Source: Chryseobacterium binzhouense (GTDB taxonomy: Bacteria; Bacteroidota; Bacteroidia; Flavobacteriales; Weeksellaceae). Taken from it: 64,000 bases of DNA. The DNA lies in assembly GCF_007474545.1 (NCBI RefSeq), contig NZ_VKOG01000001.1:310001-374000 (forward strand), read 5' to 3'. The notes beneath the pieces are model-generated. The model was not told the DNA's origin and searched no databases. It saw only the letters and a program-made list of their open reading frames with translations. Shown here piece after piece: positions 35,200 through 43,552 of the stretch (positions within the stretch are counted from its first letter, which is position 1; every line of letters begins with the position of its first letter). Both the position numbers and the translations under genes were made by a program.

Positions 35200-35751
35200 A
35201 TGAAGAGTAAAGACGCAGAGATTATTGCGCTTATGCAAAACTCACGAACACTTGATAAAGGGATTCGTGTGATGATGGATGCTTATCAGAGTAGATTGTA
35301 TTGGCACATCAGACGTATTATTGTAGATGGAGATCTTGCTCAGGACATACTGCAGGAAACTTTTATAAAAGCATATCAGAACTTTCATCAGTTTAAAAAT
35401 GACAGCCAGCTGTATACCTGGTTATACAGAATTGCAACGAATGAGGCTTTGCAGCAGATCAATAAGCTTAAGAGAATGCAGAAGACCGATGAAGATCCGG
35501 AATATTATATGCAGAATATAGTTGCTGATAATACGGAAGGAGATGCCGAAGAAATACAGGTTCTGTTACAGAAAGCAATACAAAGCCTTCCGGAAAAGCA
35601 GAAGCTAGTATTTACGATGAGGTATTATGATGATTTGCCCTATGAAGAAATATCTAAAATTGTGGATATGTCTGTAGGAACTCTGAAGACAAATTATCAT
35701 TACGCAAAACAAAAAATAGAAGAGTACATCAAAGAAAATTATGAAAAATAA
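35200..35751 (+). CDS. ECF RNA polymerase sigma factor
   Basis: The 183-residue protein has sigma region 2 (DGDLAQDILQETFIKAYQNF) and region 4 (LPEKQKLVFTMRYYDDLPYEEISKIVDMSVGTLKTNYHYAKQKI, quoted in part) of extracytoplasmic-function sigma factors. It is followed within 22 bases by a likely anti-sigma factor and by a periplasmic protein, so the three form a stress-response module. Confidence 0.93.
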   Translation: MKSKDAEIIALMQNSRTLDKGIRVMMDAYQSRLYWHIRRIIVDGDLAQDILQETFIKAYQNFHQFKNDSQLYTWLYRIATNEALQQINKLKRMQKTDEDPEYYMQNIVADNTEGDAEEIQVLLQKAIQSLPEKQKLVFTMRYYDDLPYEEISKIVDMSVGTLKTNYHYAKQKIEEYIKENYEK

Positions 35752-35772
35752 TTTTTGAGAAAAAAACCAGAC

Positions 35773-36387
35773 ATGAAAGATTTTAATCTAAATAATTTAG
35801 AACGCAAAAACATTTATAAAGTTCCTGAAAATATGTTTGACAATATTCAGGAAAAGGTGTTGAGCGGAGTGAAAGATTTTGATCTTGATAAACTAGAACG
35901 CAAAAACATTTATAAAGTTCAGGATGATTTATTTTCTACCGTTCAGAATAATGTTTTAAAAGAGATTTCAGGAAATAAGAAAACGCCGATATTCAACCTA
36001 AATTGGGGTTATGCAGCAGCAGCTTCCTTAGCACTTATTTTTGGATCGACTTTTATTTTTAGTAATAATGAAGCTAATGTTGTTGAAACAGAAAACAGCA
36101 TCACAAAATCTGACACTCAGATTAATGAAAGCCAGATTGCTTATCAAACTTTGAAAGATGATTTAACTTCAGTTGAAAATATCAATCAAAAAGCTATAAG
36201 TCAGAAAGATGCGAAAGTTTCCGTTGTTAAAAGTGAAGTTACCCAGAATACAAATAAAGCAAACCTGCCCAAGAAAGTTTCAGCAGAGACCAGAATGAAT
36301 GAGTATCTGGATTCTTTTACCAGCTCGGAAATTGCGGAATTAGCCAATAATTCTAATCAGGATGTCTATTTAGACTTGTATAATTAA
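35773..36387 (+). CDS. Anti-sigma-factor-like membrane protein with an internal 31-residue duplication
   Basis: The 204-residue protein starts at the ATG at 35773 (an in-frame TTG at 35755 is less likely). Two copies of a 31-residue unit, DFNLNNLERKNIYKV... and DFDLDKLERKNIYKV..., lie at about 3-33 and 35-65. The two DNA copies share an exact 24-26-base run, so the duplication seems recent. One transmembrane helix (AAAASLALIFGSTFIF) follows, with a periplasmic Ser/Asn-rich remainder. Position directly after the sigma gene suggests it is its anti-sigma factor; no zinc-finger motif is seen. Confidence 0.75.
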   Translation: MKDFNLNNLERKNIYKVPENMFDNIQEKVLSGVKDFDLDKLERKNIYKVQDDLFSTVQNNVLKEISGNKKTPIFNLNWGYAAAASLALIFGSTFIFSNNEANVVETENSITKSDTQINESQIAYQTLKDDLTSVENINQKAISQKDAKVSVVKSEVTQNTNKANLPKKVSAETRMNEYLDSFTSSEIAELANNSNQDVYLDLYN

Positions 36388-36392
36388 AGAGG

Positions 36393-36902
36393 ATGAAGAA
36401 AATATTATTTACACTTTTAATGATCTCTGGGTTTGGACTAAATGCCCAAGTTAAAGATTATGACTGGAAGAAAATGAATCCGGAGCAGAGAAAGGAGATA
36501 ATAAACAATCTTTCGCCGGAAGAGAGAAAAAATCTTCTTACTCAGTTCAGAAATAATATGATGATTGAAATGCTGAACGTTCCGGCACAGGACAAAGATG
36601 AGTTTACCAGAATGTATACTGAGTACATTGAAAGTCAGAACAAGATAAAAAGTAAATTCGACTCAGATTTTGATCCGGATAAACTGTCAGAAGAAGAGGC
36701 AAAACAAAAACTTCAGCAAAGTTTTGATGTAGGACAGCAGTTGTTTGAAAACAGAAAAAAGTATGCAGAAAAGATGCAGACTGTAATTCCTTGCCAGAAA
36801 GTACTTAAGCTTTTCCAGTCTGAGGGAATGATGAGAGATAAAATGAATGAAAGAAAACCTCACGGAAGAAATAAAGCTTCGGGAAAAAAGCAAAGCCCAT
36901 AA
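36393..36902 (+). CDS. Exported Spy/CpxP-like protein
   Basis: The 169-residue protein has a signal peptide (GFGLNAQ), then helical, charged sequence: MNPEQRKEIINNLSPEERKN, an LTxxQ-like repeat pattern, and EEAKQKLQQSFDVGQQL. The C-terminus is basic (HGRNKASGKKQSP). It resembles Spy/CpxP-type periplasmic chaperones and sensors. As the third gene of the sigma module it could be the protein that senses stress or a target of the sigma factor. Confidence 0.7.
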   Translation: MKKILFTLLMISGFGLNAQVKDYDWKKMNPEQRKEIINNLSPEERKNLLTQFRNNMMIEMLNVPAQDKDEFTRMYTEYIESQNKIKSKFDSDFDPDKLSEEEAKQKLQQSFDVGQQLFENRKKYAEKMQTVIPCQKVLKLFQSEGMMRDKMNERKPHGRNKASGKKQSP

Positions 36903-36924
36903 TAGTTTATTTTTTTAATGTTGG

Positions 36925-36960
36925 ACGACCCTTGCAATCTATTGTGAGGGTCGTTTAATT
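36925..36960 (+). terminator. Terminator of the sigma module
   Basis: ACGACCCT (36925-36932) and AGGGTCGT (36947-36954) pair, followed by T-rich sequence. Confidence 0.75.
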
Positions 36961-37073
36961 TTATCTTAAACAATAAAAAAGTTATGATAAATCTGTAAGC
37001 TAAAATAAATGATATTACACGATTTTTAAAAAATTTACCTTAATAATCACAAAATAATACATACTATAACATT

Positions 37074-37100
37074 AAGAGAGACGAATTGTCTCTCTTTTTT
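37074..37100 (+). terminator. Strong hairpin with T-run before lepA
   Basis: AAGAGAGAC-gaatt-GTCTCTCTT followed by eight T. It overlaps the lepA promoter region and may insulate lepA from upstream transcription. Confidence 0.75.
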
Positions 37101-37101
37101 T

Positions 37102-37109
37102 TATCTTTG
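37102..37109 (+). promoter_or_regulatory. lepA -7 box
   Basis: TATCTTTG lies 19 bases before the lepA ATG, directly behind the T-run. Confidence 0.5.
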
Positions 37110-37128
37110 CAAATTACATAGTTCTTAA

Positions 37129-38925
37129 ATGAAAAACATACGAAATTTTTGCATAATCGCCCATATCGACCACGGTAAATCTACTTTGGCAGACCGTCTT
37201 TTGGAGTACACTAATACTGTGACTCAGAGAGAATTACAATCTCAGACGCTTGATGATATGGATTTGGAAAAAGAACGTGGGATTACGATAAAATCTCACG
37301 CCATCCAGATGGATTATGAGCTTAATGGCGAAAAATATATTTTAAACCTAATCGATACACCTGGACACGTAGATTTTTCTTACGAAGTTTCCCGTTCTAT
37401 TGCTGCCTGTGAAGGTGCGCTTCTCATTGTAGATGCTGCACAAAGTATTCAAGCACAAACAATTAGTAATTTGTATTTGGCTTTGGAAAACGATCTGGAA
37501 ATTATTCCGATTTTGAATAAAATAGATCTTCCGTCTGCAAATCCTGAGGAGGTTACCGACGAAATTATGGGGCTTTTAGGTTGTAAATATGAAGATGTTC
37601 TTCGAGTTTCAGGGAAAACAGGAGAAGGCGTTCATGATTTGCTTGAGCAGATTGTAAAAAGAGTTCCGCCACCAGTAGGAGATCCGAAAGCACCACTTCA
37701 GGCGTTAATTTTTGATTCAGTTTACAATCCGTTCCGGGGAATTGAAGCTTATTTCAAAGTCGTAAACGGAAGTATTTCTAAAAATGAAAAAATTAAATTC
37801 TTCGCAACAGGAAAAGAATACGGTGCAGATGAGGTAGGAACACTGAAACTGAAACAAGTACCTAAAAAAACTATTGAATGCGGTGATGTGGGCTATATTA
37901 TTTCCGGGATTAAAGATGCCCGAGAAGTAAAAGTAGGAGATACCATTACTTCTTTTGTAAATCCGGCTGCTGCTGCAATTGATGGGTTTGAGGAAGTAAA
38001 ACCAATGGTTTTTGCCGGAATTTATCCAATTGAATCTGAAGATTTTGAAGAATTGAGATTCTCTTTAGAAAAATTAAGACTGAATGATGCTTCTTTGGTT
38101 TTTGAACCAGAAAGTTCTGCTGCACTTGGTTTTGGTTTCCGTTGCGGATTCTTAGGAATGCTGCATATGGAAATCGTTCAGGAGCGTTTGGATAGAGAAT
38201 TTAATATGGATGTGATTACGACGGTTCCCAACGTGTCTTATCACGGCTATTCCAAAAAAGATCCAGAAACAGCAATTCTCATCAATAATCCGTCTGAAAT
38301 GATTGATCCGAATCTTTTAGACAGAGTAGAAGAACCTTACATTAAAGCGGCAATTATTACTAAATCTGATTTCGTAGGTGCCGTAATGACTTTGTGTATT
38401 GAAAAAAGAGGTGAAATTGTTAATCAAAGTTATTTAACCGCGGATAGAGTAGAATTAACCTTCAATATGCCTTTGGCAGAAGTTGTTTTTGATTTTTACG
38501 ACAGACTAAAATCGATTTCAAAAGGTTATGCTTCATTTGATTATTCGCCAATCGGAATGCGTGCTTCTAAGCTGGTAAAAATGGATATTTTGATTAATGG
38601 AGATATGGTTGATGCTTTATCATCATTGATTCACGATTCTAACGCTTATCACATCGGTAAAAAAATGTGTGAAAAATTGCGCGAACTGATTCCGAGACAA
38701 CAGTTTGATATTGCAGTTCAGGCAGCTTTGGGAGCGAAAGTTATCGCAAGAGAAACTATTAAAGCTTTAAGAAAAGATGTTACCGCAAAATGTTACGGAG
38801 GAGATATTTCCCGTAAGAGAAAACTTCTTGAAAAGCAGAAAGAAGGTAAAAAGAAAATGAAACAAATCGGTAGAGTGGAAGTGCCACAAACAGCATTTAT
38901 GGCAGTTTTGAAACTGAATGACTAG
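37129..38925 (+). CDS. lepA: Elongation factor 4 (LepA)
   Basis: EF4 is a ribosomal GTPase that helps translation under stress and in initiation/biogenesis. The 598-residue protein has G1 [14 protein letters not shown] at residue 11, [21 protein letters not shown], the LepA-specific C-terminal [25 protein letters not shown] (quoted in part), and a typical start [19 protein letters not shown]. It stands alone between two terminators. Confidence 0.97.
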   Translation: MKNIRNFCIIAHIDHGKSTLADRLLEYTNTVTQRELQSQTLDDMDLEKERGITIKSHAIQMDYELNGEKYILNLIDTPGHVDFSYEVSRSIAACEGALLIVDAAQSIQAQTISNLYLALENDLEIIPILNKIDLPSANPEEVTDEIMGLLGCKYEDVLRVSGKTGEGVHDLLEQIVKRVPPPVGDPKAPLQALIFDSVYNPFRGIEAYFKVVNGSISKNEKIKFFATGKEYGADEVGTLKLKQVPKKTIECGDVGYIISGIKDAREVKVGDTITSFVNPAAAAIDGFEEVKPMVFAGIYPIESEDFEELRFSLEKLRLNDASLVFEPESSAALGFGFRCGFLGMLHMEIVQERLDREFNMDVITTVPNVSYHGYSKKDPETAILINNPSEMIDPNLLDRVEEPYIKAAIITKSDFVGAVMTLCIEKRGEIVNQSYLTADRVELTFNMPLAEVVFDFYDRLKSISKGYASFDYSPIGMRASKLVKMDILINGDMVDALSSLIHDSNAYHIGKKMCEKLRELIPRQQFDIAVQAALGAKVIARETIKALRKDVTAKCYGGDISRKRKLLEKQKEGKKKMKQIGRVEVPQTAFMAVLKLND

Positions 38926-38952
38926 GAAGTTAATGAGCAAAAGATAAAAACG

Positions 38953-38984
38953 AAATCCGCAGAAATTTTCTGCGGATTTTTTTA
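38953..38984. terminator. Bidirectional terminator
   Basis: AAATCCGCAGAAA (38953-38965) and its reverse complement (38967-38979), plus T-run, lie between the convergent lepA and DUF1579 genes. Confidence 0.9.
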
Positions 38985-38999
38985 TTGAGATTAATGTTT

Positions 39000-39638
39000 T
39001 TATTTTTTCGTAAACTTGATTTCCATTGTTTTAAATTCTTTTCCTGTTTTAGAATCTGGTCCGTACATTTCCATTTTTTGGGTATTATCATCTACGAAAG
39101 TGAAAACTTCTCTTACATTACAGTCTTTTCCGGATCTTGACGGATCTGTCATTTTTCCTTTAAATTCAATAGATTTTGTTGACGGATTCCAATCGCCTTC
39201 CATATTCATAATTCCTGTTCCCATATTGTCGATCCATGTACTTACAAATTTCTTTTTAGAGTTGTCATAAGCCAGAATGCTCATTCCTTCAAAAGGCATT
39301 CCCATCATATTTCCCTTATGACTGCTCATTTGATAGCGCCCGTCAAACATCATTTTGTTTGTTGCTTCAGATTTGCTTGTTATGGGTTGTCCGCCATCTT
39401 CCATCCACATGGTAGTTTCCCCAGTCCAGTTTCCATCAGATTTTGCTAACATTTTGTGTATTTCTCCGGGAGTTGCATAATCCATCCAGGCTTTGGTTGC
39501 GGTTGCAGAATCTACAGGCTTCCATTCTTCATTGGTTAATGAATCTGTTTTATCTGAATCTGTTTTTGCAGCAGTTTTAGCTTTATCACAGGATGCAAGA
39601 AGAAAAAAAGTACAGGCAGTAAAAAATAAATTTTTCAT
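39000..39638 (-). CDS. DUF1579 domain lipoprotein
   Basis: The 212-residue lipoprotein has a lipobox (LLASC, Cys about 17) and a lysine/aspartate-rich linker, then a DUF1579 domain: DGNWTGETTMWMEDGGQPI, quoted in part, GRYQMSSHKGNMMGMPFEG, and WIDNMGTGIMNMEG. The fold is a calycin-like beta barrel and the function is unknown. It faces lepA across a shared terminator. Confidence 0.82.
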   Translation of the reverse strand: MKNLFFTACTFFLLASCDKAKTAAKTDSDKTDSLTNEEWKPVDSATATKAWMDYATPGEIHKMLAKSDGNWTGETTMWMEDGGQPITSKSEATNKMMFDGRYQMSSHKGNMMGMPFEGMSILAYDNSKKKFVSTWIDNMGTGIMNMEGDWNPSTKSIEFKGKMTDPSRSGKDCNVREVFTFVDDNTQKMEMYGPDSKTGKEFKTMEIKFTKK

Positions 39639-39706
39639 AATAGTTTAGTTTTAAGTTGATTATAAATTTAATAAAAAAATTCATGTAAAAAATAATAATC
39701 TTTATG

Positions 39707-39737
39707 TTGATATTAATGATTCTAAATTGTAGCTTTG
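39707..39737 (+). promoter_or_regulatory. Promoter of the NrtR-type gene
   Basis: TTG (39707-39709), a 20-base spacer and TAGCTTTG (39730-39737). The -7 box runs straight into a palindromic operator, see the next entry. Confidence 0.65.
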
Positions 39738-39754
39738 TGTATTCGTAACGCAAA
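39734..39754. promoter_or_regulatory. Putative NrtR operator 1
   Basis: Palindrome TTTGTGT-ATTCGTA-ACGCAAA spans 39734-39754. Its TTTG is the end of the -7 box. The arms are complementary except one G-T/C difference. Autoregulation of the gene is implied. Confidence 0.6.
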
Positions 39755-39762
39755 TTAGAACA

Positions 39763-40458
39763 ATGGAGTCTCCAAAAAAATTACAGGATATAAAAGTGGC
39801 TGTAGATGCAGTAATTTTCGGATATTTTGATAAGAAAGATCTTCAGATTCTTCTCATTAAAAGAAACATTGAGCCTTTCAAAGGAGGCTGGGCGCTTCCC
39901 GGAGGTCTGGTTTTGGATGATGAAAACCTGGATGATGCCGTAAAACGCGAACTCCATGAAGAAGCAGGAATAAAGCCCGATTTTTTGGAGCAGCTTTACA
40001 CTTTCGGAAACGTCGGTCGCGATCCTCGAAACCGTGTGGTTTCCATCGCTTATTTAGGACTTGTCAATCCATCCTACCATGAATTGTTTGCTGATTCTGA
40101 TGCGGAAGATGCACAATGGTTCAGCTTGAATCAGCTTCCGAAACTGGCTTTTGATCATCAATCCATTATTGATATTGCATTAAAAAGACTTCGTACAAAA
40201 CTCCAGTATCAGCCGATTGGTTTTAATCTTTTAAACGATGAATTTGCCTTTTCAGATCTTGAAAACCTTTACAAAACCATCATCGGAAAAGAAATAGACC
40301 GCCGTAATTTCCGCAAAAAGATCATGAGCTACGGATTGCTTAATGAAACCAATAATCTTAAAAAAGAAGGCAGCGGAAGACCCGGAAAACTCTTTACCTT
40401 CAATCAGGAAAAATATAAGGAACTGGAAGAGCAGGGATTTTATTTCGAAATCAAATAG
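39763..40458 (+). CDS. NrtR-type regulator: Nudix hydrolase with winged helix
   Basis: The 231-residue protein has an N-terminal Nudix domain (about 8-150) and a C-terminal winged-helix (about 160-231). NrtR proteins use the Nudix domain to sense ADP-ribose or related ligands and control NAD genes. Here the Nudix box is intact, G-x5-E-x7-RELHEEAGI, so hydrolysis of ADP-ribose is also plausible; many NrtR members have lost it. The winged helix has DRRNFRKKIMSYGLL and GSGRPGKLFTFN, a pattern typical of NrtR. Matching palindromes occur at its own promoter and at the promoter of the NAD/ADP-ribose cluster that follows, which fits a role as regulator. Confidence 0.88.
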   Translation: MESPKKLQDIKVAVDAVIFGYFDKKDLQILLIKRNIEPFKGGWALPGGLVLDDENLDDAVKRELHEEAGIKPDFLEQLYTFGNVGRDPRNRVVSIAYLGLVNPSYHELFADSDAEDAQWFSLNQLPKLAFDHQSIIDIALKRLRTKLQYQPIGFNLLNDEFAFSDLENLYKTIIGKEIDRRNFRKKIMSYGLLNETNNLKKEGSGRPGKLFTFNQEKYKELEEQGFYFEIK

Positions 40459-40823
40459 TTTTTCTTAAACACTAATAGCACAAATATTTACACTAATTTT
40501 CACGAATGATTCTGTTGTGTTCGCTGTCATTCAGAATGAAGCGAAATGAAGAATCTTTTAACTTAAACTAAACATAACAATAGATTCATCCTTCATCAGA
40601 ATGATACAAAGTGTGTATATTTTATTCTCTATATTAATTTTAAGATCAAGTTTTAGAGTTATAAGTACTGAACATTAGTCCGTTTTTTCATTTAATATCC
40701 CCAAATTAGATTTCACCTAAATGTAATAATAATTAAATATTGTCTCCTTTATCAAAGACATTTGCGCCATTCGTGTTTCAATAAAATAAATTTTTAATAC
40801 TGAAAATCAACCAATTAAAGTAT

Positions 40824-40844
40824 TTAGCGTAAAAATAACACAAA
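40824..40844. promoter_or_regulatory. Putative NrtR operator 2
   Basis: Palindrome TTAGCGT-AAAAATA-ACACAAA, one mismatch to TTTGYGT in the left arm, centred 54 bases upstream of operator 3, about five helical turns. Confidence 0.5.
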
Positions 40845-40848
40845 TAAA

Positions 40849-40881
40849 TTTGGAAGATAAAATCAGATTCCTTTAAATTTG
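40849..40881 (+). promoter_or_regulatory. Promoter of the NAD/ADP-ribose gene cluster
   Basis: TTTG (40849-40852), a 21-base spacer and TAAATTTG (40874-40881), an excellent match to the -33/-7 consensus, with the gene start at 40900. Confidence 0.7.
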
Positions 40882-40898
40882 TGTAAAAATAACGCAAT
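40878..40898. promoter_or_regulatory. Putative NrtR operator 3
   Basis: Palindrome TTTGTGT-AAAAATA-ACGCAAT begins on the TTTG of the -7 box and covers the transcription start and the leader up to the ATG at 40900, the same design as operator 1. Confidence 0.65.
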
Positions 40899-40899
40899 C

Positions 40900-41442
40900 A
40901 TGAAATATACATTAAATAATACCATCGAAAGATTCCATCAAAAAGAAAATCCGGAATTTCTTTTCTTTTGGGGACATACCGTGAAAGATGAAATTACAAA
41001 AGCCTGTTTCAGTCAGTGGTTTCCTTTTGAGTTTAAAGAAAACGGAATCATTTATAAAACAGCAGAACATTATATGATGGGCGGAAAAGCGAGATTATTT
41101 AATGATCATGAAATTTTAGAGCAAATTTTAAAAGCAGAAACTCCGAATCAGGCAAAAAATTTAGGCAGAAAAGTCAGAAATTTTGATCCTCAAATTTGGG
41201 ACGAGCATAAATATGAAATTGTAAAACAGGGAAATCTATTAAAGTTTTCTCAAAACGAAAAGTTTAAAGAATTCCTGCTTTCAACAGGCGATAGAATTTT
41301 AGTAGAGGCAAGTCCGTACGATAAAATCTGGGGAATCGGGATGCTGGAAACCAATGCAAAAGCAAAAGATCCTTCAAAATGGAATGGTGAAAATTTATTA
41401 GGATTTGCTTTAATGGAAGTAAGAGACGAATTAAGAGGGTAA
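40900..41442 (+). CDS. NADAR family protein (YbiA-like N-glycosidase fold)
   Basis: The 180-residue protein has the NADAR signatures FFWGHTV, AEHYMMGGKARLFND, and EASPYDKIWGIGM near the C-terminus. The family includes YbiA, acting on a riboflavin intermediate, and members that remove ADP-ribose from guanine in nucleic acids as antidotes to DarT-like toxins. The ATG at 40900 is chosen; the region upstream is promoter and operator. First gene of the cluster, followed by the oxygenase after a 31-base gap. Confidence 0.88.
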   Translation: MKYTLNNTIERFHQKENPEFLFFWGHTVKDEITKACFSQWFPFEFKENGIIYKTAEHYMMGGKARLFNDHEILEQILKAETPNQAKNLGRKVRNFDPQIWDEHKYEIVKQGNLLKFSQNEKFKEFLLSTGDRILVEASPYDKIWGIGMLETNAKAKDPSKWNGENLLGFALMEVRDELRG

Positions 41443-41473
41443 AAACACAATAACCGTAAACAAATTAGGAATC

Positions 41474-42022
41474 ATGAGAAAAACAGAACTTCATCCTCAA
41501 ATATTTGTGATAGAAAACTTTCTTTCCGACCAAGAATGCGATCATTATATTGAAATGACTCAGGACAAAGTATTTGAGGAAGCAAAAATCAATATGAGAG
41601 GTCGACAGGTGATGAGCAAAGGAATCCGAAACAACGACAGATTAATGATTTTCGATGAAAACTTAGCCGAAAATCTTTATGAAAGAGCCATCGAATTTCT
41701 TCCTCAGATTCATGATAACTATGAAGTTTCGGGCTTTAATGAAATGTTCAGGATTTATAAATATTCTCCGGGACAGCAGTTTAAAATGCACCACGACGGA
41801 AGCTACATCAGAAATGAGAATGAAAAAAGCTTTTACACTTTTTTAATCTATCTGAATGATGATTTTGAAGGCGGAGAAACAGAGTTTGAACATCTGTTCA
41901 CTGTAGCTCCGAAGAAAGGTTCAGCATTGGTTTTCTATCATCCTTTGAGACACGAAGGAAAAACATTGATCAGCAGACAGAAATATGTTTTAAGAACAGA
42001 TGTAATGTATTTAAAGACTTAA
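41474..42022 (+). CDS. 2OG-Fe(II) oxygenase (prolyl-4-hydroxylase-like)
   Basis: The 182-residue protein has the iron-binding HxD (His106 and Asp108 in MHHDGS) and distal His160 (RHEG), with a basic residue nearby for 2-oxoglutarate. IYLNDDFEGGETEF is typical of the prolyl-4-hydroxylase-like (P4Hc) subfamily. Such enzymes hydroxylate or demethylate proteins, nucleic acids or small molecules; the substrate is not known. It sits two bases before the next gene. Confidence 0.87.
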   Translation: MRKTELHPQIFVIENFLSDQECDHYIEMTQDKVFEEAKINMRGRQVMSKGIRNNDRLMIFDENLAENLYERAIEFLPQIHDNYEVSGFNEMFRIYKYSPGQQFKMHHDGSYIRNENEKSFYTFLIYLNDDFEGGETEFEHLFTVAPKKGSALVFYHPLRHEGKTLISRQKYVLRTDVMYLKT

Positions 42023-42024
42023 AA

Positions 42025-42429
42025 ATGAAAAAGATCTATGTATCAGGAAACGGAAATGTGTCCTGGGAGAAATTTCAGCAGTTTTATATCGAACTGTTAA
42101 AGAAATTCAATCTTGATGAGTGTGAATTTATCATCGGGGATTTTTCGGGAACCGATACATTAATGATGGAATTTTTAAAAGATAAAACAGAGAATGTAAC
42201 CATTCTTCATGTTGGAAAAAGACCGAGATATTTTGCCAATTCTTTTAAAACAAAGGCAGAAAAATGGAAAATTATAGGAGGATTTACTTCAAATTATGAA
42301 AGAGATACGTTTGGAATTGATCTATGCACTCATTTTCTGGCGGTTGATTTCAATACCGATGAAAAAAGAAAAAGCGGAACATTAAAAAACATCGAAAAGT
42401 GTTTTGCTTTAAATAAAATAAAAGTGTAA
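42025..42429 (+). CDS. SLOG-like nucleotide-binding protein
   Basis: The 134-residue protein starts KKIYVSGNGNVSWEKFQQF, then has CEFIIGDFSGTDTLMMEFLK and VTILHVGKRPRYF. This pattern of a glycine-rich first strand, GDxxGxD and a second strand resembles SLOG (SMF/DprA-LOG) Rossmann-like domains, which have been predicted to bind NAD-derived or nucleotide ligands. The assignment is by pattern and context, not by strong signature. It starts directly after the oxygenase gene. Confidence 0.6.
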   Translation: MKKIYVSGNGNVSWEKFQQFYIELLKKFNLDECEFIIGDFSGTDTLMMEFLKDKTENVTILHVGKRPRYFANSFKTKAEKWKIIGGFTSNYERDTFGIDLCTHFLAVDFNTDEKRKSGTLKNIEKCFALNKIKV

Positions 42430-42500
42430 AAAATTTTACCCATAATTTGCTTAAAAAAACACGAAAATTAACAAATTGTTTCACTAAAAATCATAAAGCT

Positions 42501-43504
42501 ATGTTTGGATTTACACACATCAAATTTGATTCTATGACGTACGTTCTTCATTTTAAAAATGGAAAGATTGCCAAAGAAGGAAGAGGTTTATCGTTCTTTT
42601 ATTTCGCTCCCAATTCGTCTATTGTGGCGATTCCGTTGGGAAGCAACGATCTGCCGTTTATCTTTAATGAAAACACGAACGATTATCAGACCGTGAAAAT
42701 TCAGGGACAGATCAGCTATAAAGTGACCGATCCTAAAGCACTTTCCAACACGCTGGATTTTACCGTGGACGGAGAAGGAGTTTACAAAAAGAATGATATT
42801 GAAAAGCTGAACCAGAGAATCATTAATCTTGCACAGACAGCGACTTCTTCTTTTGTACACAATCTTAGTTTAAAAGAAGCAATCCGTTCTGCCAAACAGA
42901 TTGAAGATCATATTCTGAAAGGATTAATAGATTCCGAATCCATTAAAAGCATGGGAATTGAAATTCTGGGAGCCAATATTTTAGCCGTTCAGACCACTCC
43001 GGAAATGGCAAGAGCCCTGGAAACGGAAACCCGGGAAAAACTGCAACAGCAAGCCGATGAAGCGATTTATGAAAGAAGAAATTTTGCGGTGGAACAGGAA
43101 AGAAAAATCAAGGAATCTGAACTAAATACGGAAATTGCTGTTGAAGAAAAGCAAAAGCAGATTGAAGAAAAAAGAATGGAAACCGAAGTTCAGCAGGAAG
43201 AAAACAACAGAATCCTTCGTGAAATGAAAATTGCCGCCGATATTTCTGTAGAAAACCAGAGAAAAAAACTGATCGAGCAAAAAACAGAAAACGACAGAAA
43301 AGAGCAGAGACTCAAGGTTATATTCTGGAAACTTCCTTAAAGCCATACAAAGAAATCGACTGGAAAGTACTGACTGCTTTGAGCGGAAGACAGGATGCGA
43401 GAAACAACATCGCCTTAGCATTCAGAGAATTGGCAGAAAATGCCGGAAAAATCGGAAACCTGAATATCAGTCCGGATTTGCTGGATACTATTTTGAAAAA
43501 GTAA
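42501..43504 (+). pseudogene. SPFH/band-7 domain protein, one-base frameshift
   Basis: The frame begins at the ATG at 42501 (MFGFTHIKFDSMTYVLHF) and runs into a stop at about 43340. A coiled-coil after the SPFH domain (about 190-290; EEKQKQIEEKRMETEVQQE) is typical of the family. In the next frame the natural continuation appears: GYILETSLKPYKEIDWKVL and on to LDTILKK, stop 43502-43504. Adding one A in CTCAAGG (43311-43317) would restore a 334-residue protein. It is either a real mutation, a sequencing error or a rare frameshift. SPFH proteins form membrane-associated scaffolds. Confidence 0.8.
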
Positions 43505-43552
43505 AGGAATTTTAAACTAAATTCTAGTTTCTAACCTCTAACTTCTAATGCA

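Larger units (their letters stand above)
40459..40899. other. Intergenic region (441 b) with repeats, promoter and two operators
   Basis: The left part has short dispersed-repeat-like pieces: CACTAAT and ATTTACACTAATTTTCACG (40477-40504), and TGTCATTCAGAATGAAGCG (40527-40545), the latter resembling a repeat common in Bacteroidota. The right end has the cluster promoter and two NrtR-type operators. No gene seen. Confidence 0.55.

Noticed and set aside
42447-42500. TTG-started extension of the SPFH protein
   Set aside because: It adds 18 residues unlike the family; the ATG at 42501 gives the expected beginning.
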